From assembly GCA_949710005.1 (NCBI GenBank), contig OX453282.1:18567561-18631560 (forward strand): a DNA stretch of 64,000 nt, written 5' to 3'. Below the pieces are notes generated by a model. The model worked only from the letters and a program-made list of their open reading frames with translations. It was not told where the DNA came from and made no database searches. The first letter of the stretch is position 1. Each line of letters begins with the position of its first letter. The position numbers and the translations under genes were made by a program. Source of the stretch: Ricordea florida (taxonomy: Eukaryota; Cnidaria; Anthozoa; Corallimorpharia; Ricordeidae). Shown in pieces: positions 48,939-60,400 of this stretch.

Positions 48939-51900
48939 CTTTATTTCAGCATTTCCACAATGAGGTGGCTCTTCATCTGAAACAATTCAAATCAAATCAA
49001 ATATTGGTTTTTATGGAGAGGGGAAAACCGGAGTACCCAGAGAAAAACCTCTCGGAGCAGAATAGAGAACCAACAAACTCAGCCCACATATGACGCCGAG
49101 CCGGGAATCGAACCCGGGACACATTGGTGGAAGGCGAGCGCTCTCACCACTGCGCCAACCCTGCTCCCCAACACTGCGCCAACCCTGCTCACCAACACTG
49201 CGCCAACCCTGCTCCCCAACACTGCGCCAACCCTACTCCCCAACACTGTACCAACCCTGCTCCCCAACACTGCTCCCCAACACTGCTCCCCAACACTGCG
49301 CCAACCCTGCTCCCCAGGCATTAAAGGCGGATTTGGAGGAATTCTGCCAAATCTGACATTTCTGCCACTGGGTGCATTTCTGACCGTAATTGACGTCGTC
49401 AGATTGGAGGATGAGTGACGCATGGAAGTCGGTTTCTACTACTGTAGGCCCGCAGTAATAGTTTACCTGAAGAAGCAGCAGACTCAACGGGTATATTCTT
49501 CAATAGATTTTTGCAGAGCCATAATACAACAGCAGCCTTGCTATGAGCAAGTCTCTTGGTACTGCGCTTACCAAGCAGCCTGATCAAACTTGTTAGACAG
49601 TGTACTGGGATCACACCAGATGGCAACGGCTGAGAATCAACAGTCTAAAATAGAGAAGAAAAGGGTGTTTCTATTCAGTCTGACTCTACATGTACGCTGC
49701 CGTTGGCACCAAATTGTTGCAGTGGAAAAGAGTCGGCCATTGCCTATTGGACTGCAGGCAGCTCGCTACGACAAGAAATACACAGAAAGCTGCCATTACG
49801 TGGATCAATATAAGTATCTGGGCAACCGTGCACCTACCCCTCCCCTAACCCAACAAGTTATAATAAGTTAAAAAGTTAGCGTTAATGTTAGGTTAGGGGA
49901 GGGGTAGGTGCACAGTTGACCAGATATTGATCCCATTACGATATAATCAGTACAATACGTTTCAAAATAATTATTCCAACTTAACTCCATTTCACCCAGT
50001 AGGGTAAAGAGTGTTTGCAAAATTAACCTTCTACAGCATTACACACTAGAATTCCACAATACACTGTGAAATTCTGCAGGCAGAAGCTCAAAGAGAAAGA
50101 AAACGTGCTGTGGAACAATCAACACTTATTCCGCATTTTGGTACATACAAACCAATATCGTATTCATTCCTTGCATTTTGTCTTGCCTGCAGGGCTAGAA
50201 ATACATGCAATACAGTCAACTAGGAAACATAATTGATGGCGGCATTTATATGTAACTAAACAACCAAAATATGTATTGCTCTGAAGGGCTTATCTCAATG
50301 GGTACAGATTAATTTTTTATGGTAAAGGACTAATTGTGAGTTCGCCAGGGGCATGTCTACTTAACAAGTGTTCCATTACACGTATATTCAGCCTTGAAGC
50401 CCCAATGTCAAGATACAGTTTCTCCATAGTTGTCCCTATGCACTTCACACAACATCAGCAATGAGAATATGTAGAATATAAAGTTTGAGTTGAGTTTGAG
50501 TTTGAGTTTATTGTATTATAAAAACAAATAGTATTACAGGTTAATTCCTGGTACTGCAAATAGCAGAGCTAGTCTAGGCGGGCCAGGAAATATATATGAA
50601 AAAAAAGAAGACTGCTATAAAAAAAACTGTATTCAAATGTTTGTAAAGTGAGAGAAAAATGAAGAGGAAACGTTTGTGGGCTATGATTCTAGGCAGGAGT
50701 TAAACAAAAATTAAACTAAATAGCTAAATAACTTAATAAATACAGTCAAAATGTTCTTTTCTTCATTTCAAAAATTATTTCATCTAAATCATAATAATAA
50801 TATAAACATAGTTCATTTTGTCGGATCATTCCTTTACATTCTCAATACTGATATTCATTACTATGACTGTATTGATGTAGCTAGGAGAAGTTGGGTGCTG
50901 GTCACAAAATAATTGAACCTAAAACGTTAAACCTGCATGTCCACCTTACTGTACCTCAGGTGGTTCATAGTTCCCCTGCAGTTCTGTAATCTTCCAAAAA
51001 TCGGGAAGCAGAAACTCTGCATAAGCTTTACACAGGTTCAGTTTTGTTTGCCCTGTGGCTATGGTAATAGCTCTGCCTAAGACACACTGAAGCAGGGGCT
51101 GAAAGACACTATCACTGGGGAGCCCCTGGGCATGCTCTATCATGTGATGTACCTGGGAAAACAAAAAAAGGTCCATTAAATTCAGAGCGAATGGAGGTAC
51201 ATGCGTGGTATCATGGAATAAACCATCACTCCAAATCAAAACTATCATATGTGACGATTTGAATGGAAAAAATGAGAATGATTGGAAACAGCTAAAGTTT
51301 GGCATAGAGTCGCTATTTTAATAGGAGATCAGTGCCTTGTATTTGTTATGGAAAAGATTGCTATTAATTGTGGTAACTACGATGATAATATCAGTCACTT
51401 GGAGTCACTTGGGTGGTGGTCGTGACGTTTCAACTGCTTACTGCTAGTCTTCTTCAGGCGATGGACTAGCAATAAGCAGTCGAAACGTCGCCACCACCAC
51501 CCAAAGGACTCCGTCGTGAGACCATAGAACTAATTTATATTAGAAAACATTCCTAAGAAAATAAGCACGCTGACTGGTTAGAATTCGTGTTTCTATTAAA
51601 TAGATTTAGGCAAGCCTAAAAGCGGAGCTCCTCACACCGTCCCTCCAAAAATGCTTGAAAACTTGTAGAAAGAACTCGGCTTTATGCTTATGTCCCTCCA
51701 AAAACGCTTGAAAACTTGTAGGAAGAAAATGTTTCCTCCAAAACCGCTATGAATAATCCGTTTCTTCAGCAAAACATTGTAGACTGCCGTAGACTGCTGG
51801 CTGTAGGTTGTGTAGCCGCAGCAAGCCGCGAAAAGCGCGCGAAAAACAAAGCCTCGTTTCCGTTTAGGACCTTCTAAATATCCCGGATGACTATGGCCGC

Positions 51901-54900
51901 CATGTTGAGGCAACGTCGTCGTCGTCGTCGTCGTCGTCGCTAGGCGCACGCGCCCGCGAGCCATGCCGCTAGCCACGATGACCATGAAAACTCAAACGCA
52001 TGGTTTTCTCAATTTCTATCCTCGCACGGTAGTTATGGGGCTCCGCTCTGCGGCTCTTCCAGCCGCTGTGGAGCTCCGCTATTAAACAATTAGATTATTC
52101 GCTCTCGATTTCTATCGCGCGATAGTTGACGAGGGCGCTGCCCGAGTCAACTATCACGCATAGAAATCGAGAGCGAATAATCTAATTGTTTTAGTATAAA
52201 TCTACTAGTCGTTCAACACTTTGTCTTTTCTGGAACAGCCTCGACCAGTAAACTGTCTAAATGTTCTTCACGGACACTTCGAAAACGTGAAGAAGCGGCC
52301 GCCATTACGCTACTCACTATCTATCACAGAATAGATAGTGGGTAGCGTAGCCAATCAGAGCGCGGCATTTGTGATAGAACACTAGTAGATTTATACTAAA
52401 ACTCGATAGAAACACGATATATGTTTTCTATTTCTTAATTATCAGTGCATTGTATTCATTTCTCTCAGTTTTAGCATTTCATTTTTAAGGAGCCAGGCAT
52501 GTAAAAAGGCCTACGATTTTGCCCTGCCAAACCCGACTGGCTAAATATAAATTTAACACGCGGCCAGAAGGTGTTGGGAAGATCACTGCTTTCTTGCATA
52601 CAGGTACCTTTTTCCTCTAAAGTGGAATGCCAAAACAAAAACCCAGATACAGGGCACAGGTTTCCTATTAAATGGAAAAGCCCACCCAAAATTATGTTAA
52701 ATGTTTAAGTTTTACAACCAAATAGCCACAGAAGACAAGAAATTGGGATAATCAAACAAGTTGATAAAGTAATTTGTACCACCGTAAGGTGAAAGAGAGG
52801 GTGCTGACGTTTCGAACCATAGCCCTTCGTCATTTGCAAGGGCTACCGTTCGAAACGTCAGCACCCCCCTCTTATACCTTACGGTGGTACAAATTACTTT
52901 ATCAACTTGTTTGATTATCCCAGTTTCTTGTGTTTCAATTCCCCACCGACGCAGCACCAGTTTCTTTAGAAACTACCCCCACAATACAGCTAAATAAGAC
53001 CGTTTTGCTTCCGAGTCATCAATTATTGTTCATCGAAGGGGAAACAGTTGCAACAATTATAACCTTATTCATTTGCCACACAAAATAGCCACTTTGATAC
53101 TGACTGGGATGTTTCAACCGCTTATTGTTTGTCCTCCTCGACCAATGGGGTCGGCTGATTACAATGGACCTCTATCTACAGTCTATCTGTTGTAGTTCAA
53201 TTTTATCCTTGGTTCAAAGTTGGTTTTCTCTTGTTTTGGTTATGGTAATTTGATGATAATGAGTTTGAAACAAAGGAAAATAAAATTTGAACCAAGGATA
53301 AAATTGAACCACAACATATCTACCTGTAAGTGGTCTGTATTGATAGCTACGATGAACGTAACAGTGCAACATAATGAATTTGCAGCGCTAGCAACATGCA
53401 GTTTCTTTGACTTCTAATTGGTTCATAAGCCAGTGTGTTTCTGCTGTAATTGGCTGGAGTAATAACTTTGGCTTTTGGTTTACAGTCAACTAAAAATGGC
53501 TAACATCACACAATTGGACACTGATCTTTACATGAACTTACTAGTTCTATACAAGGTGTCTCCTGCATTGTTGTAAGGTTCTCTCCAATCCAGTTGATCA
53601 ATTGACAGTTAGCAGTGGCAAGACTCTCAGGTTCAGATGCCTCTTTACAACTCTTCCATTCTAGGAAAAACAAAAAGGCAGTCCGTGGCACTTACATTAT
53701 GGGTTACATGTGCTACGTACGAACACTCATTCTGGAACAAAAAATCCACAAAATCCTGTATACTTAATTTTTTGCTCCAAATTTGATTCTGTATGCAGTT
53801 AGTAAAGGTAGTCACATGGACTGGAGTGCAATTAGTATAGTATAGTCTAGTATAGTATAGTAAAGTATATTATAGAATAGTATAGTATGGTATGGTATGG
53901 TATGGTATGGTATAGTATAGAATAGAATAGTATAGTATAGTACATAGTATAGTATAGTATAGTATAGTTTAGTGTAGTATAGTAAAGTATATTATAGAAT
54001 AGTATAGAATAGTATAGTATAGAATAATATAGTATAGTATGGTATAGAATAGAATAGAATAGAATAGTATAGTATAGAATAGTATAGAATAGAATAGTAT
54101 AGTATAGTATAGTATAGTATAGAATAGTATAGAATAGTATAGTATAGTATAGTATAGTATAGTTTAGTGTAGTATACTTTATTGCCACACACAATTAAGT
54201 TACAAAGATTACAATGATTACAAAGTTACAACGAATAAAGTACAATAAAGAGATAGAGCAAAGAGAAGTGGCAAGAGAACCTAATAAAAACCATGGGGCT
54301 TGTAATACTTAGGTTCCCTCCCAAGAAATTAAAGATGATTAAACTTAGACAATTAGAAACAATTAGGAACAAATAATCACAAGGTAACTTTTAAAAGGCT
54401 ACACAATTTGCACAAGCCTGTAGGAGAAGTGTGATTTGTTGTCTTTGAGAAATGTTTGAGTGCAGGAATTTCATTAATTTCAAAAGTAGGTACATATTAG
54501 GACATAAGTAGGCAGCTATGACTTTCAGGGGCCTCTGGCCATGTCCCGTAGGGGGACTGGAGGCATGCCCCCACCCCATCCCCAAAAAAACTCTGACATC
54601 TGCAAGCCCAGAAATGCGAATTCCAGCATTCTGTAGCCCCAAATTAAGTGCCAAAGATCCCACAGTTAAGAAGCTAAAAATAACAGTTTCAGGCAGATTT
54701 GTCACCAGTCTTTCTCTTCTGTCCACTCAACATGGCAGACAGCGAACCAATTATTGTTGTTAATCGAATTGTTAGAACTCATTACAAAAATCACCATGGA
54801 GGAATACACTATCAAAACGAGAGGGCAGCTGAAGGTTACTGTATCTTCTGCATCCTTACCATACCTTCTATGGCAACAAAGTTTTTCATTCCAGACAGCA

Positions 54901-56772
54901 ATGGATGCTGCAAAGCTAATGCTGACTTGCTCAGCGCCACTGACAGGGGATAAGCCAATTCTTGCGAAGATTGGTCCATGAAAAACAAAGTTAATAGACC
55001 AAAAACAATGCGATTTGTGAGCGAAGGAATAGAGGACATCAACCATTCACTAAGCAACAGGGCTGTACACTCTTTTCTGACTTCCCTCCTAAGAAGAAGA
55101 CAAAAGAGGAAAAAATTAATACTAACTTGTGAACTGTTATTACTAAGGTATGAGTTGTTTCAACGAAAATGTAGAGTAAACTGAGACATACATGCACTTA
55201 AAGTGCCAATGCTCAATTTAACTAACAAGGTTTCACTGCGTTGACTGTCTGATAGTAGCAGTCTTATTTCGAAAATGTTGTGGTTCTGCAACTGATTTAA
55301 AAAAGAAACCCACAGAGACAGATATTGAACAGAGCCTCCCGTACACATGTTCTTGAGGCATTGTCACGTTTTCACGAGGAAGGCACAACAAAGGAGGGTA
55401 TAATTTTTGGTATAAAAATGTCAAGGTGCAAACGAGCCTTAAATTCCAAACAACCAGAGCTACAGTAATCCCGGTTTTAGTAGAATAAGGCACCTGAGAG
55501 TATTGTTACCCCACCCCCCCCCACCCCCGATGGAATGCTACTCCAACTTGGGGTTACCCCCAGTATTATATGGCCTATAAACATTTATACACCTAGGTGG
55601 AAAGAGACAGTATGGAGTTGAGATTCTTGTCCAAGTAAATTACACGGTGCGATCACCAGGGGTCAATTGAATAAACTTTTACAGGTCAGCAGTTTCAAGG
55701 ATGGAGCTAAAATGGGGGTTTGTTCCAGATAAGGGGGCTCTAAAAACTTCAACAGAATGATAATTATTAATAATAATAATAATAATAATAATACAATTGT
55801 ACACCTAACATGATACTTTTATCCCAATAATATAGAATGTTGTAACATCTGTTTGTATAACATGCTGATGGGAGAGTCCGCCATAGTGTACTGACCACTG
55901 AGGTGCATTGTTATTTAACAGTTTGAACAATTGCTCCACTAACTGACTGCCTGGAATAGTGTTGACAAGAACCTGCAATTTAAGAGCATCAAAGCACCAC
56001 TGAATCAGATAATCAATACATCATAATTACAGTACATGTAAAAAAGTCAATTAGCCAAAAGCAGTATAAAAGTACTGTAAGGGCACTTATGGGCCATTAG
56101 CCCAACTTGGATGGAGCTTATTGAGGTTTCCATCGCATAAAGTATCAAGAACTACAGTACCATGCGAGACAGAATCGAAACTCAGTCATCGATACTCAAT
56201 GCTTGCTACATGTCGCATTGAGTATCTAGGATCAATACACAGAAATCGAGGATTAAGTGGAGTATCGAGTAATGCAAATCGAGACTCTTCCAGTTTGACG
56301 ACAATTTGGCAAAGGAAGTATCAAGGATCAAGTTCACTGTATCGAGGATCAAGTCAAGTATCAAGATTCGATTCCTGATACTTGATTCTTGCAAGTATCA
56401 AGGATTGAATCTCATTAACTTACCTTAACACAGTACAGCTACATACACCATCATCACCACAAATGGATGGGATGCAGGTCTATAGCAGGGTTACTGTATA
56501 TAATACAGCATTATACTGATACCAAAATTCATAACAAGGTGAAGAGAGGAAGCAAGAAGCTACAGTGCACAGGTAAGTACAATGTCAAAGGAAACAACAT
56601 AGTGCCATTTTACCAGGGTTTGAACCCTTGACCTTCCGATTGTAAATTATTGGACATGTTAACAAGTACATTACAAAACTAATCTCTTTTATTACACGTA
56701 ACATGATAATTTTATTCCATAAAGCTGATTTGTAGAATTCTATACGCTTTATTTTCACATGTGAAAAGAGCG

Positions 56773-56805
<33 letters not shown>

Positions 56806-57407
56806 CACATGTGAAAGTATAACCAATCAACGATAGCGCAAGGTCTTTCTGAGCTAATCAGAATCGTGCATCGTTACATTCAAATTGCTTTTCAGTTTTG
56901 GCGCTATTTTTAGCAGCGCGCCTCCTCCAGATTTTTCTTGCGAAAACGGAAAGGCTGAGGAAAGCTCTAGGTTTGTGTCGGTTGGTTGCTCCGTAGACGA
57001 GTTTGTAGACTTTTTACAGCATCAAAAAAACAAAAACACATTGACAAAACACAGACAGATGTCTCGTTGCTCAAAAAGTTTTAGTTTCAAGAAACGAGCT
57101 GAGAGAGAATGAAAATATTGAAGCAAAAGATCTCTCCAATTTTCTGCTTCTAGTTCGAACGAAAGACGGATAACAGTACGAACCCACATCGCTCAGGTAT
57201 TTTCTTTCACACTTTGATCGTTATTTATGAAAGAGTATTCTTCAATCATTGTGAAGGACATGACTTCAGCAGTTTATTTTCTTGATGAAGTGCGGACCAG
57301 TGCGATATTTTCCATTGTTATTAAATTTGCATTTGCTTCTGTTGTTGGTGAGTTTATACTCAGCTCTAATTTGTGTTCAGAAAACTATTTCAATGAAAAT
57401 TTTTCTG

Positions 57408-57439
<32 letters not shown>

Positions 57440-60400
57440 GTACTTTGTACGGGGTTGTATTCACTCGGTGTTTGTATCAAAAGCCCTCACTCGCTCGTAC
57501 CTCGCTCGTTCGGTTTTTGACACAAACAACTCGTGAATACAACCCCGTATGTCGCACTTTCTATGAAGTAAACTATATGTACTGCGCCTCCACAGCAAAG
57601 AGCAATGCTGTTTGTATGGTCCTGAATAATACAAACTAGAAGTAAGTTCATAACCATTATTTTTGTAATGAAATGTTCAGATGAACACCAGTCCAGCAAG
57701 CAACCCAAAACAAAGCATTATTAAAGTGGCAAGCTATAATTAAGGAAGTGAAGGACTGATTGCCACAACAGGATGTTAGACTACTGTTACAGTGAAAACG
57801 GTGCATCATTTAATCAATGAAATGTCACTTTCTTGAAACTTGTTGCTAACACATTCTCTACCTGCATGTTTCATTTTGGAAAGTACCATTTCCTCTGGGT
57901 TATAACCCAATAAACTGGAGAGAGCAGAGATGAGGTCAATGAGTGAGGAAGTGAGAAGAAGGTGGAAGATGGCACTGACATGGGCACAAGAAGGGAAAAG
58001 GAAAAAGGGAAGACCGAAGACCATGTGGAGACGTATGGTAGTAAAGGAAAGGAGAGAAGCAGGATGGAAGACGTCGGGAGAGGCAAGACCTGTTGCAGCA
58101 GACAAGGAAAGGTGTAAAAGCTCTAAGGACACTTAGAAGATAGGTAACACTGGCCACTTACGCTAAATGTAAGTAGTTACTTGGTACTTTCTCAAGGGGG
58201 ACTGGTTCATGGAAGCTTCCTAATTATGTGCAGAATTTCATTGTATGAGAAATAAAAGTGCCATGTTACATGTATGATTTCTGTTTAGTAGCTTTCTACT
58301 GTTGCAATACCTGTCTTAGCTTAAGCACAGATGCAACCACTTCAGGGTCTTCATCTTCCAGTCTGTTCAGTAAGGATTCACCAATAAAGTGTGCATCATC
58401 TGGTAAGCTCTAATAAGAAAATAATATTGATATCTATTGTAACTTTAAAGCTAACATGTACTGATTCAGCTCAATCATACATACAGACATTTACTGCATG
58501 TCCCCTTGGGGCTTTTCAGTGCAATGTTTTAACCAAATAGGACACAATTTTTACTAAGAATCCCAATCAGTGGGAGGCAGACCAGTTTTCTATTTACAAG
58601 CGTGGCCAAGGATCTTAAACTCGGGTTTACCGTATCAGACATCATGATTTGAAGTTTTGTAGACTACTCGAATTTCAGTTGTCAGTTTCAAATAGATAGT
58701 TGAGTTCATAGCAGAGGTACGTTTGTCACTATTTTCTGTACAGACAGAGAACAGGCTTATTTATTTATATTTGTTGTCTTGTAACAGACATAAAACATTT
58801 AAACTGTGGCTGGCAGCAAGCCGACTCTCAGTGATGAGCTTTGCTGAATTCATTCAAATTACTGGAAATGTACTGTATAACATGATCGCAACAAATTTTG
58901 CTCCAGTCACATTTCCATGTACTATAATTTTCCACTGGGCATGTCCATGTGAAAGTGTGCTCCATACAACACGAGCATGATCACAGCCACTAATTTGCAT
59001 TTATAGTTTCAGTTCAGTCAAAATTTAGAATAAGGTTTTTGTGTTCCTGAGAAGATGCTATTAGTACTGTACTATGTACCTCTTTTTGGTCAAGAAGCTG
59101 GCCCAACCGTTTGACGGCCATCTGCCGCACTTCGGCCCTTGGATGGTGAAGGCTCAGAACAAGAGTTGTATTTGAATCTGGAATGACCTGAAACAGTCGC
59201 ACAGAACATCACATGGCATTAAATTGTTAACAATTCAACAAAACTTTATTCGAACCAATTTCCGCTACTCTCTCTGCAAGCAAATGATAATTATTAATTG
59301 TTTCACTTGCAGTGTCGAACAACAATTCTCATCATTCTTATCTGTTATCAATAAAATGATGGACAGTGAAGGAGAGTACATGCTAAAATTATGTTGATTT
59401 ACAGCAAATCTTTACTTTAACTTCCATGACAAGTGGAGATGAGAGTGGTGTACAATATACCTGAGATTTAACACTTGTCAGTGCCAGAGATACAAGATCC
59501 ATGGTCCAAATTGAATTTTGATTTTCTGCTAGATCAGTGCTGTCATCCACCTCTTCAACAGCCTTGACTGAGTGCAACTGTTCCCCAATGGCTTTCTCAA
59601 GCTGGACTGGGTGCCTTTTGCAACAAATTTAAAACATTACCATCACCATTATACCACATTTATTTGAATAAGGGCCCAACCTCATATCAGCGCCCACCTT
59701 GAATAACTGGCCACCCTGATGGAAGAAAAAGTTAATAAGCACCCACCTACATCCCCCACCAAACCCTAAATTCCCCCAAAACAACCTGAAGTGCACAAGG
59801 CATATTGATTCATACTTCTTCCCTGCCTTACAATTCCCTGCCTTAAAATTCATTGTCTGAATGTCTATGAGGGTGCTAGGTTCTCTCAGCCACAAAAGAA
59901 TGGTAAAGAAAATTTAATACGCACCCAGCTTGAATTAAGTGCCCATCTCAAATAAGCACCCACTCTCAAGGTCCAAAAATTTAATAAGCAACAGCTTTGA
60001 AATAGTGCCCACCTCAAATAAGCATCCACTCTCAAGGTCCAAAAATTTATTAAGCACCCAGGGTACTTATTTGAATAAACACTGCAACTACATATGACAT
60101 CACCATCTAAATACAACTATTATAAAGGCACAGTGTAATGCAGCCATACATGTATATATTGCAGGTCATTTTGTTCCTTAGGTCAATTTGTTTCAACCTA
60201 TATCAACTTGTTTCAACCTTCATCAAGTTGTTTCAACCTCGATCAAGTTGGGGCAGGTGCAAAACACAGGTCACAGGTCACTGTTTTACCAATACAGGAA
60301 GTATCCTAAACATTCATTAAAGCTAACCTTAGGACTAACTAGATCTAAGCAAATGTTTTTAGACCCAATGTTAGTATTAAAGTATTTTTGTAAAAAATTT

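Noticed and set aside
53847-54194. 115-codon Tyr/Ile/Leu frame
   Set aside because: Pure translation of the TATAG pentamer satellite.
56600-56660. tRNA-like 3' half on the minus strand (GGTCAAGGGTTCAAACCCTG)
   Set aside because: Only a B-box-like stretch is recognisable, with no A box at the right distance; too weak to call.
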